The position numbers and the translations under genes are program-made. From Virgibacillus dokdonensis (GTDB lineage: Bacteria; Bacillota; Bacilli; Bacillales; Amphibacillaceae), in assembly GCF_900166595.1 (NCBI RefSeq), contig NZ_LT745763.1, positions 2,600,986 through 2,664,985 on the forward strand: a stretch of DNA of 64,000 nucleotides, given 5' to 3'. The notes beneath the pieces were generated by a model, which worked only from the letters and a program-made list of their open reading frames with translations, was not told where the DNA came from and ran no database searches. The number at the start of each line of letters is the position of its first letter. The stretch's first letter is position 1. This document shows, in pieces, positions 9,135 through 18,457 of this stretch.

Positions 9135-9470
9135 GTAATCACTCCTCGTATAGTATATTTAGGAGCTAAATATTCGCCGATTATTTCTAACATTTTATTT
9201 GAAATGGTATACGTGCTTGCCCCCTCGCCTTCCTCAGGACTTCTTGAGACTCCTCACTCGAAAAAAACGCTATAATCATGATTTCCCTGCAGGAGTCACC
9301 ACATTAAGTGCCAAATAACAGAGTACCTGCTCCTACTATTACTGGATATTCAATTTCTTGGACGCTTCTGAGATGTTCCTAGATAAAAATCTTAGGATCA
9401 TTCTCTCACGCCTCATTATCCTTCTCATACCCTTACCTGATAAACAAGTATTCATAGCGAGTGCTACAAC
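9135..9470. other. intergenic, no convincing gene
   Basis: AT-rich spacer between the small membrane protein and the displaced 3' end of the M48 peptidase gene. It contains sequence resembling degraded Bacillaceae intergenic repeats (CTTCCTCAGGACTTCTTGAG, CTGCAGGAGTCACC) but no reading frame with a ribosome site. Confidence 0.4.
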
Positions 9471-9815
9471 CTACAAGTTAACTCTTTTATGCTGGAAGAA
9501 ATCCGGCAACGATTCTTTTATTCGTGCAACTAGCCACGCTTTCCTCGTTCTATTCCAGTTTTCTTCTTTACATAGTTGTTGAATACGCCAATATAACGGC
9601 GGATGTGGCATAAACTGGAACTCCATGAAGCGTAACAACCAGCTACCTCTTTCTATGCTGTTATGGTTATTCTCTTCAAGATTGCTATATTGTAATGCCT
9701 TGTTTGTTGCTTGATCTTGGGCAACAGCTAATTCTTTCAATCCATCAGCCATATGTCTATTCCCTGCCTCTAGTAGTTCAGCTCCCAAATAATCAGCCCT
9801 TACTTCTGTCCATTG
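9471..9815 (-). pseudogene. 3' fragment of M48 peptidase gene cut off by IS256
   Basis: Encodes the last 114 residues of an M48 metallopeptidase. It starts within QWT-EVRADYLGAELL, where the Glu of ExxAD would be the third zinc ligand, and ends HKRVNL. The rest of the gene is on the far side of the insertion element (11417-12778). Removing the element plus one copy of the 8-bp duplication joins GVAQWT to EVRADY in frame and gives a 568-residue protein. The fragment lacks its own ribosome site and HEXXH motif and should be inactive. Confidence 0.9.
9808..9815. repeat. left target-site duplication GTCCATTG
   Basis: GTCCATTG immediately outside the left inverted repeat of the IS256-family element. 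It is identical to 11409-11416 on the other side. Eight bases is the usual duplication length for this family. Confidence 0.9.
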
Positions 9816-9873
9816 GAGAGTGTAAAATATTTTGTGTAAATAGAAATACCAATTAAACAAGTTCATAGAAAAA

Positions 9874-9932
9874 GGAAGACCCTTTTTGTAGAATAAAGTT
9901 AGCACACAAAATTCACAGAAAAGAGGTCTTCC
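9874..9932 (+). promoter_or_regulatory. 5' hairpin that can hide the transposase ribosome site
   Basis: GGAAGACC at 9874-9881 is complementary to GGTCTTCC at 9925-9932, just before the transposase ATG at 9935. The AGAGG ribosome site overlaps the right arm. A transcript entering from outside would form the hairpin and block translation, a known way for insertion sequences to avoid activation by read-through. Confidence 0.55.
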
Positions 9933-9934
9933 CT

Positions 9935-11128
9935 ATGAACCATCTTACTACAGATTTAATTGAAGCACTAGCAAAAAAACAAGATATTGAAGAAGTTTTT
10001 CGCCGTCATCTAGAAGAAGCTATTAACCAATTACTAAAGCATGAATTAACTGTATTTCTGGATTACGAACCGTATGAACGCAAGGGAGTTCATTCAGGTA
10101 ACTCTCGTAATGGGTTTTATGACCGTACTTTTAAGACGGAGTACGGTGAGCTACAACTTCGTATACCAAGGGATAGGAACGGAGAATTTCAACAACAAAC
10201 AGTGGCTCCATATAAGCGTTCTAATGACACGCTGGAACAGTTTGTTATTCACCTTTATGAAAAGGGAATCACAACAGATGAAATCGCACATCTAATCGAA
10301 CGAATGTACGGACATCATTACACCAAACAGACCGTATCTAACTTAACAAAATTGGTAGCAGAAGATGTACAAGCATTTCATGAACGTAAATTAGAAAACC
10401 GTTACGCATGCATTTACTTAGATGCTACTCAAATCCCTATCCGTCGTAACACGGTAGAGAAAGAGTCTGTATATATTGCAATTGGGATCACGGAAGACGG
10501 CATAAAAGAAGTATTAGACTTTACTATTGCACCAACAGAATCCGCACACGTATGGGAAGAATTGATGCAGGAACTATATCAGCGTGGTGTTGCAGACGTT
10601 CTGCTCTTCATCTCAGACGGTCTAACTGGCATGACAGATGCTATTCACCGTGTCTATCCTAAAGCAAAGCATCAGGTGTGCTGTGTCCATGTTGCCCGCA
10701 ATATTGCTAAGAAGGTTCGTGTCAAAGACCGTGCAGAGATACTTAGTGACTTTAAAACGGTTTATCATGCCATAGACAAAAAAGAAGCCCTACAAGCGTT
10801 AGAACAGTTTCAAAGCAAATGGGAAAAGACATATCCACGTGTCATTGACGCAGTTGTAAAAAATGAACAATTATTAACATTTTATGAGTTCCCTGCCTCT
10901 ATTCGACGGAGTATCTATTCGACAAATTTAATTGAAGCCTTCAATAAAGAAATAAAGAGATACGTCAAACGAAAAGAGCAGTTTCCAAACAAGGAGGCTT
11001 TAGAACGTTTTCTTGTCACGCGATTTCTAGAGTATAATCATAAATTCAGCATGCGCTGCCATCGAGGCTTTGATCAGGCAAAATCTGAATTAGTTGCCTT
11101 GTTCGAATCTCTGGAAAATGGGACTTAG
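9935..11128 (+). CDS. IS256-family transposase
   Basis: 397 residues, full length for the family. The DDE triad is visible as D163 (YLDAT), D228 (FISDGL) and E334 (NLIEAFNKEIKR), with the family CCVHVARN block near residue 250. The N-terminal part carries the SRNGFYDR and helix-turn-helix-like DNA-binding region. No frameshift or stop is present, so the protein should be functional. Confidence 0.95.
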   Translation: MNHLTTDLIEALAKKQDIEEVFRRHLEEAINQLLKHELTVFLDYEPYERKGVHSGNSRNGFYDRTFKTEYGELQLRIPRDRNGEFQQQTVAPYKRSNDTLEQFVIHLYEKGITTDEIAHLIERMYGHHYTKQTVSNLTKLVAEDVQAFHERKLENRYACIYLDATQIPIRRNTVEKESVYIAIGITEDGIKEVLDFTIAPTESAHVWEELMQELYQRGVADVLLFISDGLTGMTDAIHRVYPKAKHQVCCVHVARNIAKKVRVKDRAEILSDFKTVYHAIDKKEALQALEQFQSKWEKTYPRVIDAVVKNEQLLTFYEFPASIRRSIYSTNLIEAFNKEIKRYVKRKEQFPNKEALERFLVTRFLEYNHKFSMRCHRGFDQAKSELVALFESLENGT

Positions 11129-11137
11129 AACCCGCCA

Positions 11138-11313
11138 TCCTTGACCTTGTTTACGGTCGTGGTGTATATCTACTGGCGGGTGCAGAAAATATAGCCACAT
11201 AAGGCTCCACCCGCTTTTTTATGGTACCACGACCGTACTCTTCTATACTCTCGCTGGCAGGGTCCCCTATGCCCAACACAGCGAATCACAAAGAAGAGGC
11301 ACAAGGTCAAGGA
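11138..11313 (+). other. nested inverted repeats in the 3' non-coding part of the IS
   Basis: Three pairs of complementary arms are nested in order. They are TCCTTGACCTTGT (11138-11150) with ACAAGGTCAAGGA (11301-11313), ACGGTCGTGGT (11153-11163) with ACCACGACCGT (11226-11236), and GCGGGTG (11176-11182) with CACCCGC (11208-11214). The inner stem is followed by TTTTTT and can act as a terminator for the transposase. The whole segment could fold into one long hairpin. Confidence 0.7.
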
Positions 11314-11353
11314 CAAGCAGCTAACGCTGTGGCTATAGAGATTTCCTGATTAT

Positions 11354-12778
11354 TTATTCAGAGTTAACATCTACAAAAGGGGATTTACACAAAATTATTG
11401 ACACACCCGTCCATTGAGCAACCCCTGATAAACAGATTATAAAAATAGCCCAAAGTAAATTTATTAATACAATAAGTAGTAATGGCTGTTCTATTAATTG
11501 CTTTAGTCCATTAAAAGATAAAAAGATGCCAAATCCAAGAACAATCATTAACATCACCCGTCCAATTTGATTCACCATAACATCCCGCTTTTTTATGTGT
11601 ATTGCCTCATGTGCTAAAATAGCCTTCACTGCAGACCAGGATAATTTCGTTGTTGCGCTAGTCAACATTATCGTCCCTTTTCCAATGTGCGTACCCGTTG
11701 CAAAACCGTTATATACATCAGAGTCAATCACATATAATCTAGTGCCTGTTATTCCAGCCTTCGAAAAAATTTCCTGGGAAATATGATATAACTCTCCCGC
11801 TGTAACTTCTTCTGCGTCTGAAGCATTAATGAGTAGTCGGTCTGCAATATACATATTAAACAGCCACCATAGAAATACAAAAACAGTAATAACATACCAC
11901 GGACAATGAAGAAAAATCAAAATAGTTAATAACGCTGTATATGCAGCAACACCTTTAACGCTAATTGCAAAATAGCCTTTCCATAACAAGCGCTTTATAT
12001 TGCTCCTATGCCAGATTGGAAGAATATTTTTTTCCGTTTCTACTTGGTCTACTTGGATAAAACGATTCCAGTACATGTACCACGCCTCTACATTTACAGG
12101 TGTTAAATACATTGTTTCTCCAGAAAAAGTTAAACGCAATACGGTTGAAAATGAAATTGTATAATCTTTTCGTTCAGCTAAAAAGGCAAAACTAGGATGA
12201 AGTCTTAAAATATCTGGATTAGATTGTTTTTGAATAGCTTCTAAATGTTCCATTGGCAATTCTCTTGCTTCAAGTAAGGAGATAATGACCAGCACTTGTT
12301 CCTCAGGTAACATATACACCTTGGCAAAGAAATAATCTACCAAGCGGTTCAAGAATGGTGGAAGCATCAAAATTAAATAGTAGCCAAGTAGATACTTAAG
12401 TGTATTGATCATTTCTGGAATAAAAAGAAGACAAATAACGGAAACTCCTGCTATTGCACCAGCTAAACAAATATCCATCAAAATTCGCCTAACATCTCTT
12501 TTCAGTTCAACGATCTGAAAGTTTGTAACCGAAAGCTTTTGTTGTAATTGCTGTTTTTTCAACTTTTTGTCATGGTCAAAGACAACACTAAAACTAAAAT
12601 AGGTGACAAACATCACACTAAGTGGCAAGACTGCTTCGAAAAATTCATTCGTCATGAGTAAATATACGATCATACTACAACTGCCGATAAGAAGTAGCCC
12701 TACACTTACTTTCTTTGGAAGAATGAAAGAAATACAGGTAAGTAAAATAGTAATAACACTTATGATAAAGAGTTGCAT
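11354..12778 (-). pseudogene. 5' part of M48 (HtpX/BlaR-like) membrane metallopeptidase, IS-truncated
   Basis: Genuine peptidase sequence runs from 12778 to about 11417; the reading frame then enters the IS end and stops at 11354. Several membrane segments (residues 5-70, 105-145, 275-320) precede the zinc motif HEAIH (residues 390-394 from the chosen start), with another hydrophobic hairpin after it. The start is the ATG at 12778, because GGAGG lies eight bases upstream; the in-frame TTG at 12793 is part of that ribosome site. The third zinc ligand lies in the severed 3' fragment. It is the last gene of the response regulator-kinase-lipoprotein operon, so it may have been a signalling or quality-control protease. 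Confidence 0.88.
11409..11416. repeat. right target-site duplication GTCCATTG
   Basis: Second copy of the 8-bp duplication, directly outside the right inverted repeat of the IS256-family element. Confidence 0.9.
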
Positions 12779-12793
12779 ATTCTTTTCCTCCAA

Positions 12794-13897
12794 TTAAGGG
12801 ACAAATTTCATTTTATTTACGAATTGTTTGATTTGGTTCAAACTTAAATCTGCATCCATTATCATGATAGAATAACGCAGACCTTGTTCGTCCCATAACA
12901 ACATTTGATACGTATCATCCTCCGTATACACCCCATCCACGCCTCGGAATGTAATCCGCTTTTCATTTGACGCTGTAAACGTTTCAATGTCATTATTATC
13001 TTCATTTGGTATTGGAAAAACAGACAAATTGAATATCGGTATGTTGTTTTTCGTATAATCCATGCTTACTTCCATACGCGAAAATTCACCTGCCAGTTCA
13101 ATTAGTTCAACATTACTTAACACTATATCTTCTGCTTCAGGCACATATAAGAATGTACTTCCCATTTGTTCACGTGCTTCTTCTAAAGTAACTTTGCGAT
13201 TTGAATTTAACTCATTCATATTTTTAACTTCTACATCTTTTGGTAATTTCAAGGAGTATTTCTCATCAGCTATATCTGCTTCAAAATTAATTTGGTTATA
13301 TTCTGTTTCTACTGTTTGGTTTCCTATCGTTGCATTCATTTTTAAAACAATCCAGTTTTCCTTATCTATCCATAACTCTTGTCGACCATATAATTGATCT
13401 TTAGCTTTAGGTTCAGCGATGACGAGTTGCGTTTGGCGACCAGCTATCTTCTGTTCTTTTCCCGTTCTTATTTCATGTGTTTTTGAAATTTGTTCTAAAA
13501 TAAAGTTCACTTGATCCATAGGGGATGGTTGATTTAATGCAAGCATTTCTTGGTCATCCATGATGAGAGCTTGTTTTTGCTTTGGTTCGTAACTAATTAA
13601 AGATGCGCCATCATTAACGGCAATAGATATGGGCTCTTCTTTATTGCCTTCTATTTCCACACGAATTTTGCCTGTACCGTCTCGCCATTCTTTCATTACA
13701 AACCGTTCTACTTCTGTTTCATTTTCTTTCGTTACCGTTGTCGACTCTCCATAATAAGCTACATTTGTTTCTTTTTCAGTAGTTAATACTTTATTAACCA
13801 TTTCCTTTGGAGAAAATTGATTTGAATCTGGTGTACACGCTGACAATATGATTCCTCCCATGAGGCAGATTAAAATACTTACCTTATATTTTTCCAT
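12794..13897 (-). CDS. secreted lipoprotein, LolA/RseB-like with DUF4367-like C-terminus
   Basis: 367 residues from the ATG at 13897, chosen because AAAGGTGATCG lies just before it. A lipoprotein signal peptide ends in LSAC. The middle region (FILEQISKTHEIRTGKEQKIAGRQTQLVI, later RQELWIDKENWIVLKM) has the LolA/RseB-like beta-sheet pattern. The last 100 residues resemble DUF4367 (LLWDEQGLRYSIMIMD, LSLNQIKQFVNKMK). It sits four bases downstream of the kinase gene and ends one base before the TTG that opens the next frame, so it is in the same operon. It may be an extracytoplasmic partner of the kinase or the peptidase. Confidence 0.75.
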   Translation of the reverse strand: MEKYKVSILICLMGGIILSACTPDSNQFSPKEMVNKVLTTEKETNVAYYGESTTVTKENETEVERFVMKEWRDGTGKIRVEIEGNKEEPISIAVNDGASLISYEPKQKQALIMDDQEMLALNQPSPMDQVNFILEQISKTHEIRTGKEQKIAGRQTQLVIAEPKAKDQLYGRQELWIDKENWIVLKMNATIGNQTVETEYNQINFEADIADEKYSLKLPKDVEVKNMNELNSNRKVTLEEAREQMGSTFLYVPEAEDIVLSNVELIELAGEFSRMEVSMDYTKNNIPIFNLSVFPIPNEDNNDIETFTASNEKRITFRGVDGVYTEDDTYQMLLWDEQGLRYSIMIMDADLSLNQIKQFVNKMKFVP

Positions 13898-13901
13898 ACG
13901 A

Positions 13902-15362
13902 TCACCTTTCCAAAGTTTGAGGCAACATACAAACAACACATGTACCTACGTTTTTTTGGGAGAAGATATGTATCCACCCTCCATGCTCTTCAATTACTTG
14001 TTTTGCAATACTTAACCCTAAACCATTTCTTTGAAATTCTTGCTTACTCCTCGCTGGATTATGTTGATAAAATGGCTCAAACACATGAGGTAAAACCGCC
14101 TCATCTATCCCTTTTCCTTCGTTTTGTATTAAGATGAAAACCCCCTCTTCCCCTTGCCCTTTCCAATCCACATTTTGACGCACAAAGGAATATGTCCAAT
14201 CTGGCAAGTCCCATGATACAACTCCTAACCAAATATTTCCATAAGTAGCAGTATGGGAAATTGCATTGCTCACAAGATTATCCATCACACGTATCATTTG
14301 GTTTGGGTCTACCTTGTATTTCCCTTTGACTTGCAAAGAAACATGCAAGTCAATCCCTTTTTGTTTACAAAGAGTTTCAAAGTCTGAGGTTAACATGTCA
14401 AAAAATTCTTCCCCATCTACTAAAGCCAACTCCAGCTGCTTTTCTGATGAGCGCAACATCGTGTAGGTTAATAAATCATCAAGCATTGCTTTTAGAAAAT
14501 CTGTTTTTTCCATAATGATATGCAAATATTCCTTCTGTTCTTTTACATGGATATCTTTTTCAAATACTAATGACTCTGCGTATGCTTTAATGGAAGTCAA
14601 CGGTGTTTTTAAGTCATGAGATACGCTAGCAACTAAGTATTCCTTGGCTTGCTGTTCTTGCTTAGCTATTTTTCTCGCCTTATTTATTTGTCTACTCATA
14701 ACATAAAAATGTGCTGTTAATTCCCCCATTTCATCTTTTTTCGTCTTTCTTTCATGTATTGATTCCCCAGCAGCAAATCGTTTTATATCATTAATAAGCT
14801 TCTTCAATGGACGTACTATTTTTTTATTCACAAACAGGACAACTAACGTATAAATAACAATAAAAATAATACATAAACCTACACCTACTAAAAGTGCTCG
14901 ATTCGTAACTCCCTTCACCCATTGTTCTCTAGGGATTTGTATTTCAAAAAATCCAATTAGTTTATCTTTCATAAATACAGGTTGACGATAAGTATAAGAA
15001 CGGTAGCCTTGTTCTAATTCGTATAGACCTTCATACAACTGCTTTTTTCCATATTTTTGAAAAGTTGAAGTAACAGATGAATGAGATGCATACATAACTA
15101 TGCCATCTTTATTTAGTACAGTAACAGCTTGATTCTTATCTATATTTTGCTTCATTTTGCCCCAATCGCTATTAAACTCGTATAATTCTGGGTCAACAAG
15201 TAATGCCTTTAATGTCGTTATTTCCTCTACCGTTTCAATATGTTCTTGTATTTTCAGTTCATCATGGTACCCTTGTATGAATAAAAATAATAAATAACCT
15301 GCCATTACAGGAAGGACCATAACAACAAAATAAGATACCAGAAGCCATGTTTTTATTTTCAT
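13902..15362 (-). CDS. sensor histidine kinase
   Basis: 486 residues. Membrane helices lie near 7-30 and 157-178 and enclose an extracellular sensor of about 125 residues. A HAMP linker (about 180-230), the phospho-acceptor H249 in SHDLKTPLTSIKAY, and the N box (NLVSNAISHTA), G1 (NEGKGID) and G2 (NGLGLSIAK) follow. The start overlaps the regulator stop as ATGA. With the regulator it forms an OmpR/EnvZ-class two-component system. The signal is unknown. The downstream lipoprotein and broken peptidase suggest a cell-envelope theme. Confidence 0.92.
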   Translation of the reverse strand: MKIKTWLLVSYFVVMVLPVMAGYLLFLFIQGYHDELKIQEHIETVEEITTLKALLVDPELYEFNSDWGKMKQNIDKNQAVTVLNKDGIVMYASHSSVTSTFQKYGKKQLYEGLYELEQGYRSYTYRQPVFMKDKLIGFFEIQIPREQWVKGVTNRALLVGVGLCIIFIVIYTLVVLFVNKKIVRPLKKLINDIKRFAAGESIHERKTKKDEMGELTAHFYVMSRQINKARKIAKQEQQAKEYLVASVSHDLKTPLTSIKAYAESLVFEKDIHVKEQKEYLHIIMEKTDFLKAMLDDLLTYTMLRSSEKQLELALVDGEEFFDMLTSDFETLCKQKGIDLHVSLQVKGKYKVDPNQMIRVMDNLVSNAISHTATYGNIWLGVVSWDLPDWTYSFVRQNVDWKGQGEEGVFILIQNEGKGIDEAVLPHVFEPFYQHNPARSKQEFQRNGLGLSIAKQVIEEHGGWIHIFSQKNVGTCVVCMLPQTLER

Positions 15363-16060
15363 TGCATGTCACCAATAAATCGATAGCCTTTTCCCCATAC
15401 CGTTTGTATATACCGGGGCGTCTTCACAGAGTCTTGCAACTTTTCTCTTAATGATTTAATATGTACCGTAACCGTATGTACACCATCTAATCCAACTTGC
15501 TGCCAAACATGTTGATATAGCTCTTCCTTGGAGAACGTTTGCTCAGGATGTTTAGCCAAAACAGTAAGTAACTCCCATTCTTTATCGGTTAGCATAATTC
15601 TATTGCCTTGAAGAGAAACGAAGCACTCTCCCCAATCTACCATTAGCCCATGTTCATAAGAGGTTTGCTTTGTCTCTTTAGGAACTCCTTGGAACCTACG
15701 CCAACGACGTAAATGCGATTCTACTCGGGCTTTTAGTTCCAGCATACTAAATGGTTTTGCTATATAATCATCTGCCCCTAAACCTAAACCTTTTACTTTA
15801 TCCCCATCTGCTTTTCGAGCGCTTATGATAATCATTGGTACGTCACTTTTTAAGCGGATATTTTTACATAAAGAAAACCCATCCATTTCAGGAAGCATGA
15901 CATCTATAATTACAAGGTCATAATTAGCAATTTTAAAATCTTCCCATCCTTCTAACCCTGTTGTAGCCCATGTTACCTGATAATGGTTACGCATGAGCAT
16001 ATCTCGAATGATACGTGCAATTTCCAAATCGTCTTCCACAAGTAAAATATTTTCTTCCAT
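15359..16060 (-). CDS. OmpR-family response regulator
   Basis: 233 residues. The receiver domain has acidic pocket E9-D10-D11, phospho-acceptor D53 (VIIDVMLPEMDG) and Lys in ADDYIAKPF near residue 102. The C-terminal winged helix (ELLTVLAKHPEQTFSKEELYQHVW, then VHIKSLREKL and VWGKGYRF) marks the OmpR/PhoB class. It is the first gene of the operon, with a clear upstream intergenic region for its promoter. Confidence 0.94.
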   Translation of the reverse strand: MEENILLVEDDLEIARIIRDMLMRNHYQVTWATTGLEGWEDFKIANYDLVIIDVMLPEMDGFSLCKNIRLKSDVPMIIISARKADGDKVKGLGLGADDYIAKPFSMLELKARVESHLRRWRRFQGVPKETKQTSYEHGLMVDWGECFVSLQGNRIMLTDKEWELLTVLAKHPEQTFSKEELYQHVWQQVGLDGVHTVTVHIKSLREKLQDSVKTPRYIQTVWGKGYRFIGDMQ

Positions 16061-16624
16061 CGGTCTTTCCTCCTACTAAAGCTAATGTAGCATATAAAAA
16101 AGGATATCATCGAAACTTTATTATTGGTTTATTTTTAAAGCATATCGCTTTCACGAACCAATACAAACCTGAATGATTCAACCCTTTAAAAAAAGTGCTG
16201 AAAAATGAAAAGGATTGATCTCCAAAAAATAAGTCAATATAATGGAATCTATAGGATAGATTTCGCAATAGATGCCTTCCTCGTTTAAAAAAATCCTGTT
16301 TTTGGGTATACGAATTCTTTTTAAAATGATAATGATGGAAAAATATTTTTATATTTTAATGCAACCTAGATTTTAAAAAGTAGCCATTATAAGAACCCAT
16401 TCTATTGGTTAATTTGACGTGATTTAACTGTAGCAGAAATGGATTCTTTTTTCATTTTTTTGGTGCAGGAGCAAATTGGCTTCCTCCTTCGTACATAAGC
16501 GTTCAGTAGTATTCAAGTTATAGGTGTGAATAATTCAGGATAAAGGATTATTCTCTCTCATAAAGGCTTTATGTCTCTATAAAATACGCCTATTTCGTTA
16601 TCCACTAAAACCTCATTTACAAGA
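16061..16624. other. intergenic, no gene seen
   Basis: About 560 bases of AT-rich sequence upstream of the response-regulator operon. It must contain that operon's promoter, but I cannot place one with confidence. No reading frame with a ribosome site was found. Confidence 0.4.
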
Positions 16625-16807
16625 ACAAAGGCGCAAGCGCCCGGTTAGCAACGTAGCGAGTGGAACGAAGCAACTAAAGTTTTAGGAATCATGGTGAGGC
16701 GGTGTTGCACGAACCAATGATGACTTATCGTAGGGCGATTCGTGAAGTCGCCTAGTTGCTGGGCGCTGGAGCCGGACGTGGATAAATAACTTAGTAAGTT
16801 TATCCAC
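16625..16807. repeat. structured intergenic repeat (MITE-like) ending in inverted DnaA-box-like arms
   Basis: A GC-richer block begins with the hairpin GGCGCAAGCGCC, contains GGGCGATTCGTGAAGTCGCC and GGGCGCTGGAGCC, and ends with GTGGATAAA (16778-16786) facing TTTATCCAC (16799-16807). The composition differs from its surroundings and it has no reading frame. Similar structured blocks recur in Bacillaceae intergenic regions, as far as I recall. The right arm contains TTATCCACA, a perfect DnaA box. Confidence 0.6.
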
Positions 16808-16932
16808 AGCTGCTAAATTTTATAATTTTTTCACTAGCGTTGCATAAACTTTTTATAAAGTAGTCAAGAAAAAACAACTCGTGTCAATACTAAGAATAAT
16901 AGGAATTATCAATACAAAAACGCATAAAAAAA

Positions 16933-16980
16933 CCTTATAATAAGGGAATGGTAGTCCTGTCCAAATCCCAAATTATAAGG
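16933..16980 (+). promoter_or_regulatory. 5' hairpin overlapping the IS4 transposase ribosome site
   Basis: CCTTATAAT (16933-16941) pairs with ATTATAAGG (16972-16980), and the AAGGAG ribosome site begins inside the right arm. As in the IS256 copy, read-through transcripts would mask the site. Confidence 0.45.
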
Positions 16981-16988
16981 AGTCTTTC

Positions 16989-18218
16989 ATGGACAATCAT
17001 ACCATAAAAATGGTATTCAAGGAATACATTCATCCATTAGATACAAAAGTTATTCAAAAAATGATTGATATAGAAGGGGTAGACAAGTATGTGAAAAAGC
17101 TAGATACCATTGCCTATATCCTCTTATTTATTTACGCACAACTTAAAAAATCAGAAAATCTTGCAGTAATCAGTCAGTCTGTTTCACGCAAAAAAACGGT
17201 GCAGCGATTAGTAGGTATAGACAGTATCAGTAAGTCACAACTCTCGCGTAAGAATAGACAAATCCCACATGAAATACCAGAAGCTATTCTTCGTCATCTC
17301 ATTCAAAAGGTACAGTATACACTAGGACCTGTGAAAGCAGGAAAGGCATTGCTTCAGCTGCATTTGATTGATTCATCGACTATTTCCATGTGTCTTAGTG
17401 GCTATGAATGGGCTGATTTTCGAGAAACAAAAGCCGGGATTAAAATGCACACTTCAATTAGGTTGTGCAATGATACGCTCTCGCTAGATAAGATGATTCT
17501 AACGCCAGCCCGACCAGCGGATGAGACACAGCTGGATGAATTAATTGTTTATCAGTTAGATGTGCTTCATGTATTCGATCGCGGGTACTTCAACTTTGCG
17601 AAGTTCGATGCCTATTCGGAAAAAGGAATAAAATTTGCAACGCGTATCAAAGCCAATACAGTGGTACACGTCGTGGAAGAGTTACTCGTGGATCCATCTT
17701 CTCCCATCACACGCCATGCCATGGTGACAATCGGAAACATGAAACATCCATTACAATTGATAGAGACAACAGATAGTAATGGCAAGCCTATTCGGATTGT
17801 GTGTAACGACGCCAAGCGCAGTGCGCAAGAAATCAGCGATATCTACCGAAACCGCTGGAAAATAGAGTTGTTTTTCAAATGGATCAAGCAACACTTGGTC
17901 ATTACAACATTATATGGTAAGAGTGAAAATGCCGTTTATAATCAAGTCTATCTTGCAATGATTACCTTTTGCCTGATCATCCTAATGAAAAATAAAATAG
18001 GTTTCAAAGGAACCTTGCTGGAAATGTTGCGTTGGATAAAGGATGGTTACGATCAATCCATGGCAACCTTTATTTTGAAAGTGCGTAAAGAACCAGAGCG
18101 AGAGTCCAGTGGACGACGAAGGTGGGACAATGAGCGAATTTTTGCAGAGACCCTAGCACAATATGAGACAGGAGACGTGTTACACTTAGATGATTTAACA
18201 TACGATCTATTCGTTTAA
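16989..18218 (+). CDS. IS4-family transposase
   Basis: 409 residues. The DDE residues are D128 (LHLIDSSTI), D197 (VFDRGYFNF) and E293. The IS4 hallmark Y-(2)-R-(3)-E-(6)-K is intact as YRNRWKIELFFKWIK. The reading frame is undisturbed, with a good AAGGAG site seven bases before ATG, so the element may still be mobile. Confidence 0.95.
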   Translation: MDNHTIKMVFKEYIHPLDTKVIQKMIDIEGVDKYVKKLDTIAYILLFIYAQLKKSENLAVISQSVSRKKTVQRLVGIDSISKSQLSRKNRQIPHEIPEAILRHLIQKVQYTLGPVKAGKALLQLHLIDSSTISMCLSGYEWADFRETKAGIKMHTSIRLCNDTLSLDKMILTPARPADETQLDELIVYQLDVLHVFDRGYFNFAKFDAYSEKGIKFATRIKANTVVHVVEELLVDPSSPITRHAMVTIGNMKHPLQLIETTDSNGKPIRIVCNDAKRSAQEISDIYRNRWKIELFFKWIKQHLVITTLYGKSENAVYNQVYLAMITFCLIILMKNKIGFKGTLLEMLRWIKDGYDQSMATFILKVRKEPERESSGRRRWDNERIFAETLAQYETGDVLHLDDLTYDLFV

Positions 18219-18394
18219 AAGTATATACTATTCAAAAAATGGATGAAGGGCTACCTCTCATGCCTGTTGTCTTTTTTCATTGTGTACAAATAACATATAT
18301 CAGAAAACTCTGTTACATATGTCTCAAATGGAAAATTAACGCTTGACTTGAAGCATTACTTTTTATGCAACGCTAGTGTAATTTCCTAGACTAT

Positions 18395-18427
18395 AAAAAA
18401 ACTGCAGTTTATCTATATACTGCAGTA
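18395..18427 (-). terminator. terminator of the DUF4349 lipoprotein gene
   Basis: Minus-strand ACTGCAG-12 bases-CTGCAGT followed by TTTTTT, about 30 bases beyond the stop at 18458. Confidence 0.75.
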
Positions 18428-18457
18428 ACAGAAAATCACATCTTTATTCTGTTTTCT

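Larger units (their letters stand above)
9816..11408 (+). mobile_element. IS256-family insertion sequence, 1593 bp
   Basis: Bounded by imperfect terminal inverted repeats of about 26 bp. The left end starts GAGAGTGTAAAATATTTTG and the right end, read inward, starts GGGTGTGTCAATAATTTTG; both continue TGTAAAT. An exact 8-bp duplication GTCCATTG flanks it. It carries one intact transposase gene and an unusually long, highly structured 3' segment of about 280 bp. Clean ends and an intact transposase suggest a recent, possibly active copy. It interrupts an M48 peptidase gene, running opposite to its transcription. Confidence 0.93.
16832..18378 (+). mobile_element. IS4-family insertion sequence, about 1547 bp
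   Basis: Terminal inverted repeats are CACTAGCGTTGCATAAA at 16832-16848 and its complement ending at 18378. One intact transposase gene lies inside. Flanks resemble each other (TAATTT on both sides) but give no exact duplication, so the outermost bases are uncertain by a few positions. It sits in intergenic sequence between the structured repeat and the DUF4349 gene terminator and does not break a recognisable gene. Confidence 0.88.

Noticed and set aside
9358..9582. Plus-strand 74-residue frame
   Set aside because: It runs antisense to the peptidase fragment, lacks a ribosome site and shows no protein-like pattern.
16832..18378. Target duplication for the IS4-family element
   Set aside because: TAATTT occurs near both ends but not directly against the inverted repeats, so no exact duplication can be claimed.
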